A DNA stretch of 64,000 nt from PBB1 sp965229345 (GCA_965229345.1 OZ245872.1:1-64000), one strand, 5' to 3'. Counted from the stretch's first letter, positions 9,002-17,263 are shown. Numbers and translations are program-made. Notes: generated from the letters alone by a model not told the origin.

Positions 9002-10690
9002 ATGACCGCCGCCCTCGCCTCTCCGCCGCCCCCGCCCGCCGGTACCGTGGCCCAGCCGGGTCGCCGGCCGATCGGCTGGCTGAGCCTAGCCGCTGCCGCG
9101 GTGGCGCTGTTCATCGCGCTGCCGATCCTCTCGGTGGCCACGAACATGTTTTCAACCGGCACCGGCGACACCTGGGCGCACCTGGCGGCCACCGTCCTGC
9201 CCGAGTACATCGGCGCGACGCTGTGGCTGTGTGTCGGCGTCGGCACGCTGGCCGCGCTGGTCGGCGTGGGCGCGGCCTGGCTGGTCACGCATTTCGATTT
9301 CCCGCTGCGCCGCAGCTTCGAATGGGCGCTGGTGCTGCCGCTGGCGATGCCGGCCTATGTGATGGCTTACGCCTACACCGATCTGCTGCAGTTCGCCGGG
9401 CCGTTGCAAAGCGGGCTGCGCGCGGCGATGGGCTGGACACGCGCCGATTACGGGTTCCCCGACGTGCGCACGCTGGGCGGCGCGGTGGTGATGTTCACCT
9501 TCGTGCTGTACCCCTACGTGTTCATGCTGGCGCGCTCGGCCTTCATGGAGCGCGGCGTCGCGGTCATGGAGGCGGGCCGCTCGCTCGGGCTGTCGCCGTG
9601 GCAGGGCTTTCTGCGTGTGTCGCTGCCGATGGCACGGCCGGCGGTGGCGGCCGGCGTGGCGCTGGTGTTGATGGAAACGCTGGCCGACTACGGCACGGTG
9701 TCGTACTTTGCGGTGCAGACCTTCACCACCGGCATCTACCGCGCCTGGTTTTCACTCGGCGACCGGGTGGCTGCCGCGCAGTTGGCGATGTGCCTGCTGG
9801 GCTTCGTCGTGCTGCTGCTGGCGCTCGAGCGGCAGTCGCGTGGCGCAGCCCGCTTTCATGGCGGCGGGCTGCGCCGCCAGCCGACCCGCGGCGCACCGCT
9901 GACCGGCTGGCGAGCCGCGCTGGCCATCGCCCTGTGTGCGCTGCCGATCGTCATCGGTTTCCTGCTGCCCGCCGGCGTGCTGCTGCACATGGCCGTGACC
10001 GAGGGCGACGCGCAGTTCGGCGCCCGCTTCTGGACGCTGGCCCGCAACAGCGTGGTGGTGTCGGGCCTGACCGCCGTGCTCGCGGTGGCGCTCGCGCTGC
10101 TGGTGGCCTACGCCAGACGGTTGGAGCCTCGGCCGCTGACCCGCGCGGCGCACTGGGCGGCGGGCCTCGGCTATGCGCTGCCGGGATCGGTGATCGCGGT
10201 CGGGTTGCTGATCCCGCTGTCCCGGCTGGACAACGCGCTGGCGCAGTGGCTGCAGGCCAGCTTCGGATGGCAGACGGGATTGCTGTTCACCGGGACCGTG
10301 GCTGCGCTCGTGTTCGCCTGCCTGGTTCGCTTCATGACCGCCGCGCTGCAGACGGTCGATTCGGCGCTGTACCGCGTCACCCCGCACATGGACGACGCCG
10401 CGCGCAGCCTGGGGCTGTCACCGGCACGCACGCTGCATCGCGTGCACCTGCCGCTGATGCGGCGTGGCCTGCTGACGGCCGGGCTGCTGGTGTTCATCGA
10501 TGTGATGAAAGAGTTGCCCGCCACGCTGGTGATGCGCCCGTTCAACTTCGACACGCTGGCCACCCAGGCCTACACGCTGGCATCGGACGAGCGGCTGGCC
10601 GAAGCATCGACGGCCACGATCGCGATCGTGGCCGTGGGTTTGTTGCCGCTGATCGTGCTGTGCCGGCAGATCGCAAGCGAGCGGCGATAG
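9002..10690 (+). CDS. fbpB: Iron(III) ABC transporter permease (two fused permease domains)
   Basis: The 562-residue integral membrane protein contains two binding-protein-dependent permease domains in tandem, as in FbpB. EAA-loop-like segments (EAGRSLGLSPWQGFLRVSLP and DDAARSLGLSPARTLHRVHLP) dock the ATPase in each half. About twelve hydrophobic spans can be read. ATG 9002 was chosen because upstream codons overlap the divergent fbpC gene. It points toward the oppositely oriented fbpA, whose end is 37 bp away, so the three components cannot be one transcript. Confidence 0.9.
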   Translation: MTAALASPPPPPAGTVAQPGRRPIGWLSLAAAAVALFIALPILSVATNMFSTGTGDTWAHLAATVLPEYIGATLWLCVGVGTLAALVGVGAAWLVTHFDFPLRRSFEWALVLPLAMPAYVMAYAYTDLLQFAGPLQSGLRAAMGWTRADYGFPDVRTLGGAVVMFTFVLYPYVFMLARSAFMERGVAVMEAGRSLGLSPWQGFLRVSLPMARPAVAAGVALVLMETLADYGTVSYFAVQTFTTGIYRAWFSLGDRVAAAQLAMCLLGFVVLLLALERQSRGAARFHGGGLRRQPTRGAPLTGWRAALAIALCALPIVIGFLLPAGVLLHMAVTEGDAQFGARFWTLARNSVVVSGLTAVLAVALALLVAYARRLEPRPLTRAAHWAAGLGYALPGSVIAVGLLIPLSRLDNALAQWLQASFGWQTGLLFTGTVAALVFACLVRFMTAALQTVDSALYRVTPHMDDAARSLGLSPARTLHRVHLPLMRRGLLTAGLLVFIDVMKELPATLVMRPFNFDTLATQAYTLASDERLAEASTATIAIVAVGLLPLIVLCRQIASERR

Positions 10691-10727
10691 CCGCGACCGG
10701 GCTGAGCCTCGGCGCGCCTCGCCCCGA

Positions 10728-11765
10728 TCAGCGCCAGCCGGCGCGGTCGTAGATGCGCTGGGCTTGTGCCGCGTTAGCGGCCAACTGACCGATCGGCAGT
10801 GCGTCCGGCCTGAAGGGGCCCAGTGCTTCGAGCGCGGGATTCTTCACCGGCGCCGTCTTGACGACCGGCCATTCGTTGTTGCCATCGGCGAAATAGACCT
10901 GTGCCGAATCACTGGCGAGGTATTCGAGGAACTGCCGCGCGGCCGCCGGGTTGGGCGCGTGCCTGGTGATGCCGGCACCCGAGACGTTGATGTGCGCCCC
11001 CCAGGTCTTCTGGTTCGGCCAGACCACACCCAGGGCCTGTACCACCTGCTGATCTTCCGGCTTGGTCGAGCGCATCAGGCGGGCGAGGTAGTAGCTGTTC
11101 GAGATGGCCACCCCGCATTCGCCCGCGGCCACCGCCTTCAACTGGTCGGTGTCGCCGCCCTTGGGCGCACGGGCGAAGTTGGCGACCAGGCCGCGCGCCC
11201 ATTCCTCGGTCTTGGCCTCGCCCTCGTGCGACAGCACCGCGGCCCCCAGCGACAGGTTGTACGGGTGCGCGCCCGAGCGCACGCAAAGCTGGTTCTTCAG
11301 CCGCGGCAGCGCGAGGTCTTCATAGGTCTGCACCCACTCGGGGTTGACCGTGGCCTTGGCATAGACGATGACCCGCGCGCGGGTCGAGAACGCCGCCCAG
11401 TTCGGGGTGCGCAGCGCCGCCGGAATGCGGGCCTCGATCACCGACGACTTGAGTGGCTGGAACAGTCCGGCCTTGTCGGCGATCTCCAGGCGTGCGGCGT
11501 CGACCGTGATCAGCAGATCGGCCGGGCTGCTGGCGCCTTCGTTCTTGAGCCGCTCGAGCAGTTCTTCTTCCTTGCCATCGAGCCGGTTGATCTTGATGCC
11601 GGTCTGCTTGGTGAAGTTGGCATACAGCGCCTCATCGGTCTGGTAGTGGCGCGCCGAGTAGATGTTGAGCACGCCCTGTGCATGCGCCAGCGGGGCGATC
11701 AGCAACGCAGACAGCGCGCCGGCAGCGACGATGCCGGCACCGAACAGGGATGGCAAACGGATCAT
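10728..11765 (-). CDS. fbpA: Iron(III) ABC transporter periplasmic binding protein
   Basis: This 345-residue periplasmic protein has a signal peptide (cleavage likely after AHA, residue 29) and the mature start GVLNIYSARHY. The adjacent tyrosines Y225-Y226 in ISNSYYLARL match the tyrosine pair that binds ferric iron in FbpA-type proteins, and the His of SARHY is also in place. It would deliver ferric ion to FbpB/FbpC. Its start faces ureE across 215 bp, in which a candidate Fur site lies about 65 bp upstream of the start codon. The iron assignment is therefore supported both by binding residues and by context. Confidence 0.9.
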   Translation of the reverse strand: MIRLPSLFGAGIVAAGALSALLIAPLAHAQGVLNIYSARHYQTDEALYANFTKQTGIKINRLDGKEEELLERLKNEGASSPADLLITVDAARLEIADKAGLFQPLKSSVIEARIPAALRTPNWAAFSTRARVIVYAKATVNPEWVQTYEDLALPRLKNQLCVRSGAHPYNLSLGAAVLSHEGEAKTEEWARGLVANFARAPKGGDTDQLKAVAAGECGVAISNSYYLARLMRSTKPEDQQVVQALGVVWPNQKTWGAHINVSGAGITRHAPNPAAARQFLEYLASDSAQVYFADGNNEWPVVKTAPVKNPALEALGPFRPDALPIGQLAANAAQAQRIYDRAGWR

Positions 11766-11828
11766 GGGCAGACCTCGGTGTGTCAGTCGTGGAAAAGAAA
11801 CTCAGGACGTCGTGGAAGAACTGTATAC

Positions 11829-11846
11829 GAAACCATTCTCATTAAC
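11829..11846. promoter_or_regulatory. Candidate Fur box upstream of fbpA
   Basis: GAAACCATTCTCATTAAC lies in an unusually AT-rich patch between fbpA and ureE. It contains ATTCTCATT, the right half of the classical Fur operator, and a degenerate left half. The position fits iron repression of fbpA. It is a motif match by eye only. Confidence 0.4.
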
Positions 11847-11980
11847 ATTCCATGTATTTGCACGAAAGTCGATGGTCAGGTGCGGCGCCAGACGCCGCGA
11901 TCGGTGGCGCGGCCCGCCCCACTCATGCCAGACTCGTGGCCTTCTCAACTGATGACGCCGCGCCGCAGCCGCCCACCGAC

Positions 11981-12658
11981 ATGTCCACCCTGCTGACCAT
12001 CAACAAGCTCATCACCCAGGGACGCGGACTGAGCCGCGTGCTGCTGGCCCGCGCCGCCACCGTGTCACTCGACTGGGACGTGCGCCAGAAAAGCCGCTTC
12101 GATGCCACCGACTCGCAGGGCCGCGCGCTGGGCGTGTTCCTTCCGCGTGGGGCAGTGGTTCGCGGCGGCGATGTGCTGGTCGCCGAGGACGGCTCGCTGA
12201 TCGCGGTGCAGGCCGCGCCACAGCCGGTGTTGGTGGTCACGCCCTGCAAGGAGCACGGCTCGAGCTTCGACCTGGTGCGAGCCGCGTACCACCTGGGCAA
12301 CCGCCATGTGCCGCTGGAGTTGAAGCCCGACCACCTGCAGCTCGAACCCGACCATGTGCTGGCCGATCTGCTGCGCCAGATGCATTTGACGGTCACCGAA
12401 GCACAGGCACCGTTCGAGCCGGAAAGCGGAGCGTACGCACCGGGCGCGACTGCGGGCGGACACGACCATGGGCATGGCCACGAGCCTGCGCATGACCACG
12501 GCCAAGCGCATGGGCATACACACGGCCCTGGCTGCGGCCATGACCACAGCCACGACCATGCCCCGGCGCCCGCGGCCCACGCCGCCCCGAAGACCATCCC
12601 GATCCAGGGCGCCGCCGCGCCCCACGTACACGGGCCGGGTTGCAAGCACGACCACTGA
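11981..12658 (+). CDS. ureE: Urease accessory nickel chaperone UreE
   Basis: The 225-residue protein has the UreE N-terminal beta domain (LLTINKLI, residues 4-11) and the central metal-binding region (VVTPCKEHGSSFDLVRAAYHLGNRHVPLEL). It is followed by a very long His-rich tail from about residue 155. The tail has roughly 18 histidines and two copies of the motif HGPGC(G/K)HDH. UreE is a cytoplasmic nickel donor to the UreDFG-urease complex. ATG 11981 matches the family start; the longer frame upstream is not conserved. The stop overlaps the ureF start (TGATG). Confidence 0.95.
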   Translation: MSTLLTINKLITQGRGLSRVLLARAATVSLDWDVRQKSRFDATDSQGRALGVFLPRGAVVRGGDVLVAEDGSLIAVQAAPQPVLVVTPCKEHGSSFDLVRAAYHLGNRHVPLELKPDHLQLEPDHVLADLLRQMHLTVTEAQAPFEPESGAYAPGATAGGHDHGHGHEPAHDHGQAHGHTHGPGCGHDHSHDHAPAPAAHAAPKTIPIQGAAAPHVHGPGCKHDH

Positions 12659-13428
12659 TGAGCGCGCTCCGGGCGCGTCTCGGCGCGCGGTCACTGCAGC
12701 GCCGCACGCATCGGCGGCCGGCGGCGCAGGCGCCCAAGCTGACGCCCGCCTCGCTGCTGCAGCTGATCTGGCTGGCCTCGCCCGCGCTGCCCGTGGGTGG
12801 GTTCAGCTACTCCGAGGTGCTGGAAGCCGCGGTGAACGCCGGGCTGACCACGACCGAGGCCGACACCAGCCGCTGGCTGCTCGATCAGTTGCACCTGGGT
12901 TTGGCGCGCAGTGACCTGGCCCTGGTCGGGCGGGCCCATGGCGCCTGGCAGCGCGGCGATGTGCCCGAGGCGGCGGCCCTCAACACCTGGGTGCTGACGA
13001 CGCGAGAAAGCCACGAGCTGCGCCAGCAGACCGAACAGATGGGCCGCTCGCTGGTCGAGTGGATGAAGAACCGGCCGCTCGATGCGCGCCACACCGAGCC
13101 GCTGCAGGCGCTGGCGGCGCTGCGCCCGGCGCCGACCTGGCCCGTGGCCTTCGCACTCGCCGCATGGCAGACCGGCGCGCCCTGCCGCGACACCCTGCTG
13201 TGCTTCGCCTTCGGCTGGGCCGAGAACATGGTGCAGGCCGCGCTGAAATCGGTGCCGCTGGGCCAGCTGGCCGGGCAACGCCTGCTGAGCGCGCTGGCCG
13301 CCGAGATCCCCGATGCCGTCGATGCGGCGATGCGGCTCGGCGATGCTGAACGGCAGGTGTGCACACCGATGCTGGCCATCCTGTCGGCGCAGCACGAAAC
13401 CCAGTACTCGCGGCTGTTCAGGTCCTGA
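12658..13428 (+). CDS. ureF: Urease accessory protein UreF
   Basis: The protein has 256 residues from the ATG overlapping the ureE stop. UreF signatures are QLIWLASPALPVGGFSYSEVLE (the conserved PVGGFSYS motif), ARESHELRQQTEQMG and FAFGWAENMVQAALKSVPLGQ. UreF bridges UreD and UreG on the apo-urease during nickel insertion. Residues 1-35 are basic and poorly conserved, so a slightly later start is possible. Its binding partner UreD is not encoded anywhere in this window. Confidence 0.94.
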   Translation: MSALRARLGARSLQRRTHRRPAAQAPKLTPASLLQLIWLASPALPVGGFSYSEVLEAAVNAGLTTTEADTSRWLLDQLHLGLARSDLALVGRAHGAWQRGDVPEAAALNTWVLTTRESHELRQQTEQMGRSLVEWMKNRPLDARHTEPLQALAALRPAPTWPVAFALAAWQTGAPCRDTLLCFAFGWAENMVQAALKSVPLGQLAGQRLLSALAAEIPDAVDAAMRLGDAERQVCTPMLAILSAQHETQYSRLFRS

Positions 13429-13471
13429 ACTTGCTGCGACCACCCGACCCTTCCACACCCCGCACGCCACC

Positions 13472-14179
<708 letters not shown>

Positions 14180-14296
14180 CAAAGTCCGGATTTGTCCGAA
14201 AAATTAGTACCGTTTCGCATCAGCCTTTTCGGAGAAAACGACGATGCCACAAGCACTTGAGCGCGAATCGGTCGGCGGTATTAAGGGGACAGCGCC
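14180..14296. other. AT-richer boundary between ureG and the island
   Basis: This 117-bp stretch has lower GC than ureG. It carries a short out-of-context ATG frame (from 14243) and an inverted CCGAAAA...TTTTCGG. No integrase start can be read on either strand, although an integron integrase would normally sit here, divergent from attI. Confidence 0.4.
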
Positions 14297-14338
14297 GATG
14301 TTAGGGCGCAGTTACTGTTTTCTTACAACACGTTGGGC
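14297..14338 (+). other. attI-like recombination site
   Basis: GATGTTAGGGCGCAG is followed, after a T-rich stretch, by ACACGTTGGGC. The site ends in GTTGGGC (14332-14338), a match to the GTTRRRY core where integron cassettes are joined. Layout and start resemble attI1 of class 1 integrons, which also begins GATGTTAC and carries a short ATGTTA reading frame. Here the frame 14298-14345 is 15 codons long. It immediately precedes a cassette-like gene and its attC. No integrase is adjacent. Confidence 0.5.
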
Positions 14339-14354
14339 GTCATAGGAGAAGACC

Positions 14355-14810
14355 GTGGCGGACATTGGGACAGTGACAGCAGTTCTCGCGAACCTCAAGG
14401 TTGCGACAGATATCGCCAAAGCGATTCGCGAGTCGGACTTGTCAATTGAGCGAGCCGAACTTAAGCTGAAGTTGGCCGACATGGTCAGCGCGCTGGCAGA
14501 CGCAAAGGTCGAAGTCACCGAAGTTCAGCAGGTGTTGGCGGAAAGAGATAAGACGATCTCCGAGTTGCAAGAAGCCTTTCAGAGCAAGGACCAACTAGTC
14601 AAAAGGTACGACGGTTACTACGTCCTCAACGCCGCTGGCAAACCCTGCGGCGAACCCTACTGCGTATCGTGTTGGCAAGTTCGCCACAGGCGCTACAACC
14701 TCCAGTACGCAGCAGGCGACAGAACAGTCAAAGCTTGCGTGTCCTGTGGCGCCAGATACAACGCCCGGTTGGCAATCACCATCGGCCCAGACGGCGCAGA
14801 TGCCGCCTAA
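14355..14810 (+). CDS. Cassette-encoded coiled-coil / zinc-ribbon protein
   Basis: The 151-residue protein starts with GTG after AGGAGAA (14344-14350). Residues 28-82 form a strongly charged amphipathic helix with coiled-coil character. Residues 95-140 carry two CVSC motifs, C103-x2-C106 and C128-x2-C131, separated by 21 residues, typical of a treble-clef or zinc-ribbon fold. No enzymatic motif is seen and I do not recognise the family; DNA, RNA or protein binding is possible. The TAA stop lies within the attC core GCCTAAC. Codon usage is less GC-biased than in the neighbours, consistent with transfer. Confidence 0.75.
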   Translation: MADIGTVTAVLANLKVATDIAKAIRESDLSIERAELKLKLADMVSALADAKVEVTEVQQVLAERDKTISELQEAFQSKDQLVKRYDGYYVLNAAGKPCGEPYCVSCWQVRHRRYNLQYAAGDRTVKACVSCGARYNARLAITIGPDGADAA

Positions 14811-14882
14811 CCGCTCCATCGAGCGGACAATTTCTGGCGCGCTTCGCGCGCCCACAGTTGCCGCTCATGTCGAACGTTAGGC
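14805..14882 (+). other. attC site (59-base element)
   Basis: The 78-bp site begins with GCCTAAC (14805-14811) and ends with its exact inverse GTTAGGC (14876-14882), fitting RYYYAAC...GTTRRRY. Inside are partly complementary L boxes (GAGCGG at 14821-14826 and CCGCTC at 14861-14866). The centre is a perfect 7-bp hairpin GGCGCGC-TTC-GCGCGCC (14837-14853). Folded single-strand structure and placement across the stop codon are those of an integron cassette recombination site. Confidence 0.8.
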
Positions 14883-14927
14883 GGCAACTTGCCGAAGCGG
14901 CTCCGAACAGATTCTTAGTGAGGTTTT

Positions 14928-15122
14928 ATGCAGAAGTTCTTGAAAGTCCTGAAGATTGTTGTTGGCGTGCTATTCGGGCTTTCCGCACTCTCTCAGCTTA
15001 CCTACCTTCCACACTTCGGCATTGACATACATTTCGGTATCGCGCTCTTTCAAGGTGTCGTCGCATTCTTCCTGCTTCGAAGCGCCTTCCGCAAACAAGC
15101 CCCCGCGCCAGAGATCAAGTGA
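14928..15122 (+). CDS. Small two-helix membrane protein, cassette-like
   Basis: This 64-residue hydrophobic protein has two predicted membrane segments (VLKIVVGVLFGLSALSQL, and HFGIALFQGVVAFFLL) separated by a short loop, and a basic tail. The start at 14928 follows GTGAGG. It begins 45 bp after the upstream attC, the normal position for the next cassette. No attC follows its stop, so the cassette may be truncated or fixed. The function is unknown; small membrane proteins of this kind are frequent in cassettes. Confidence 0.6.
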   Translation: MQKFLKVLKIVVGVLFGLSALSQLTYLPHFGIDIHFGIALFQGVVAFFLLRSAFRKQAPAPEIK

Positions 15123-15164
15123 AAGCTACGACCTCAGCGCGCACTGAGGCGAGAGTGAGGGCAA

Positions 15165-15338
15165 GTGCTGGTAAGAGTCACTGCGCTGCCGCCAAAGCTT
15201 CTCGCCATCGCCGCGAGCACCGGCACCCGCTGCAGCGAGGTCGGTAGCATCTATTGCCGTCATGCGCGTCTCAACCTCTTCGCCGCCTCGTATATGGACT
15301 CCCCCCACAAAGGCAAAGGTCTGATCGATTGGAGCTGA
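15165..15338 (+). pseudogene. Possible tyrosine-recombinase fragment
   Basis: The frame is open from 15159 to TGA at 15336. Residues PPKLLAIAASTGTRCSEVGSI resemble the Arg-box helix of tyrosine recombinases (TGxRxxE). The expected sequence after it, and the HxxR and catalytic Tyr boxes, are absent, so it would be a relic of an integrase. The match is short and the frame has no convincing start. It could be coincidence. Confidence 0.3.
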
Positions 15339-15740
15339 CTGAGAGAAACACCTGCAGTCGACTATCCGGCATCTGAAGTGGGATCTTTGAAGTCCCGTGC
15401 CGACATGGAATCTGCATCACTGCGGCGCCACACGCTGCAAGCGGCAGGCAAAGCTGCCGGAAGAGTTATCGGCGTCGCGCGGTGTGGGAGGGCTCCCGGC
15501 TGGCCATGATGGTCGATCAAACCCATCGCACCAAAGCACCAAGAGCCGGCCGTCGTGCCTGCGCAAGCCAACAAAAGCCATGCCTGGAGCGCTGCGGCGG
15601 ACCGCTGTGTGGAGTGAAGTTAAGAAGGAGGGCCGAATCGGTTCCACTGCAGCGCGCAGTTGGTGATCCGGCCCGGGTGACATGAACGGAACGCAGCGGC
15701 CCGCCGCAGCGCTCACGCGCCACCCGCCGACCGCCAACAA
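15339..15740. other. Non-coding stretch in the island
   Basis: This 402-bp stretch has no convincing gene on either strand. The overlapping short frames at 15397-15740 lack ribosome sites and family motifs. No integron core, tRNA or long repeat was seen. It probably represents decayed DNA between the cassette remnant and the toxin-antitoxin segment. Confidence 0.5.
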
Positions 15741-15776
15741 GTCAAGCAGCCATCACCTCACCCATGTGGATCGCCC
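15741..15776 (+). repeat. Direct repeat, left copy (of psd 3' end)
   Basis: GTCAAGCAGCCATCACCTCA and the following 16 bases match 16383-16418 in about 32 of 36 positions. The right copy is the genuine 3' end of psd (C-terminus ...GEVMAA, stop). This left copy has no psd attached, so it is a detached duplicate bounding the toxin-antitoxin segment. Confidence 0.75.
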
Positions 15777-15815
15777 CGAGTGTGGCAAGCTACAGGCTCG
15801 CACCAGGAGGTCCGT

Positions 15816-16049
15816 ATGCCTCGTCCCGCTGACTCCCTCGAATCTCTCGCCCAAGAAGTACTCCAGCTCCCGCCGGAAATTCGCACCAAGCTGCTCGACC
15901 GCGTGGTCGAAAGCCTTGATGCCGATCGCGCTCGCGATGCAGCATGGGATGCCGTGGCGGCCCAGCGCGATGCCGAGGTCGATTCAGGCGCGGCACAGCC
16001 CACGGTCGTTGCCCAGGTGCTGGCCCGCCTCCGGGCAGAACTGGAGTGA
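15816..16049 (+). CDS. Addiction-module antitoxin, CHP02574 family
   Basis: The 77-residue acidic, helical protein starts at 15816 behind a perfect AGGAGG (15805-15810). DSLESLAQEVLQLPPEIRTKLLDRVVESLD matches the unstable antitoxin family PF09720, whose members neutralise ParE/RelE toxins. Its stop overlaps the toxin's GTG start (GTGA), as is usual for co-regulated pairs. It would bind and inhibit the downstream toxin and probably repress its own promoter. Confidence 0.82.
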   Translation: MPRPADSLESLAQEVLQLPPEIRTKLLDRVVESLDADRARDAAWDAVAAQRDAEVDSGAAQPTVVAQVLARLRAELE

Positions 16050-16339
16050 ACCCGTCTGTCCACCCTGGGGCGGAACAAGAGCTGACAGACGCTTTTCGCT
16101 TCTACAAGCGTGAGGCTGGAGCAGGCGTTGCGCGGCGGTTCCTCGCTGAATTCGAGCGCATCACTGCGCTCCTTCAAGAGTTTCCGCACCTCGGCACGCG
16201 CACGGGTGATGAGCGACGCTCTTACCCATTGACCGGATTTCCGTACTCAGTCATCTACCGGCACGTCAACACCGACATCCGAATTCTGGTGGTCCGCCAC
16301 CAGAGCCGCGACCCGAGTCATGGGGAACTCCGCTCGTAG
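16046..16339 (+). CDS. ParE/RelE-superfamily toxin
   Basis: The 97-residue basic protein starts at the GTG overlapping the antitoxin stop. Typical ParE-fold features are HPGAEQELTDAFRFYKREAG at the N-terminus, the central RRFLAEFERITALLQEFPHLGT and the core FPYSVIYRHVNTDIRILVVRHQSRDP. Whether it is a gyrase poison or an mRNA interferase cannot be told. The ATG given by longer frames upstream overlaps the antitoxin and was rejected. The pair is bounded by the psd-end direct repeats. Confidence 0.82.
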   Translation: MNPSVHPGAEQELTDAFRFYKREAGAGVARRFLAEFERITALLQEFPHLGTRTGDERRSYPLTGFPYSVIYRHVNTDIRILVVRHQSRDPSHGELRS

Positions 16340-16382
16340 CGACCAGCGTCCCAAGAACACCCAGGGCATCGACCGCAAATGG

Positions 16383-16418
16383 GTCAGGCAGCCATCACCT
16401 CACCCATGCGAATCGCGC
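16383..16418 (+). repeat. Direct repeat, right copy (native psd 3' end)
   Basis: This is the native end of psd, including its stop codon (16384-16386, read on the minus strand). It is repeated at 15741-15776. The two copies are 642 bp apart and frame the antitoxin/toxin genes, suggesting insertion or recombination at the psd terminus. Confidence 0.75.
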
Positions 16419-17223
16419 CACCGGGCACCCAGCCCGGATTGAACGACAGCGGCCCCGGCGGAAACAACATCACCACGGTCGAGCCCAGCAGGAAGCGGCC
16501 CATCTCCTGGCCGCGCGCCAGGGTCACATCACACGGCGCGTAATTCCATTCGCGCAACTGACCGGATCGCGGCGGGTTGACGACACCGTGCCAAGTGGTC
16601 GCCATGCTGCCGACGATGGTCGCGCCCACCAGCACCATCACGAACGGCGCGGTGTCGCCATCGAACACGCACACCACGCGCTCGTTGCGCGCAAACAGCC
16701 CCGGCACGCCGCGCGCCGTCGTCGGGTTGACCGAGAACAGCTCACCGGGCACATGGATCATGCGGCGCAGCTGGCCGGCCGCGGGCATGTGAATGCGGTG
16801 GTAGTCGCGCGGGCTCAGGTACAGCGTGGCGAAGTGGCCGCCGTGGAATTCGCGGGCCAGGGTGGCGTCGCCCCCCACCAGCGCGGTCGCGGTGTAGTGG
16901 TGTCCCTTGGCTTGCACCAGCCGCTCGCCATCCAGCGGCCCGATCTGGCTGATCGCGCCATCGACCGGGCACAGCCACGGCGCATCGGCCAGCGGGCGGG
17001 CGCCCGGCTTCAGCGCACGGGTGAAGAACGCATTGAAGCTCGGGTACTGCGCGATGTCGGGCTCGGCCGCCTCGGCCATGTTCACGCCGTAGCGGCCGAC
17101 GAACCAGCGGATCAGCCGCGTCGTCCAGTCGCCGGCTTCGGCACTGGCAATGCGCCCGGCGAGCGCGGTGAGGGCCTGCTTCGGCAGCAGGTATTGCGGC
17201 AGCACCGCCAGGCGATCAGACAT
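16384..17223 (-). CDS. psd: Phosphatidylserine decarboxylase
   Basis: The 279-residue inner-membrane proenzyme converts phosphatidylserine to phosphatidylethanolamine. The self-cleavage site LGST (residues 246-249), where Ser248 becomes the pyruvoyl group, is present in RFLLGSTVVMLFPPG. Other landmarks are FNAFFTRALKPGARP, CPVDGAISQIG and YLSPRDYHRIHMP. Its 3' end is duplicated upstream of the neighbouring toxin-antitoxin genes, but this copy is complete. Confidence 0.96.
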   Translation of the reverse strand: MSDRLAVLPQYLLPKQALTALAGRIASAEAGDWTTRLIRWFVGRYGVNMAEAAEPDIAQYPSFNAFFTRALKPGARPLADAPWLCPVDGAISQIGPLDGERLVQAKGHHYTATALVGGDATLAREFHGGHFATLYLSPRDYHRIHMPAAGQLRRMIHVPGELFSVNPTTARGVPGLFARNERVVCVFDGDTAPFVMVLVGATIVGSMATTWHGVVNPPRSGQLREWNYAPCDVTLARGQEMGRFLLGSTVVMLFPPGPLSFNPGWVPGGAIRMGEVMAA

Positions 17224-17263
17224 CGATGAAAAAGAGAAAAGGGAAAGCGCGGCGCGCCGAAAC

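Larger units (their letters stand above)
14297..15122 (+). mobile_element. Integron-like cassette remnant (no integrase)
   Basis: The segment comprises an attI-like site, a first gene cassette (gene 14355-14810 plus attC 14805-14882) and a second cassette-like gene (14928-15122) without a recognisable attC. Orientation, spacing and the stop codon embedded in the attC are as in ordinary cassettes. Lower GC than the urease genes supports acquisition. It would class as an attC cluster lacking an integrase or as a decayed integron. Confidence 0.6.

Noticed and set aside
15397..15740. Several overlapping frames on both strands in the island
   Set aside because: None has a ribosome site or a recognisable domain; they overlap each other.
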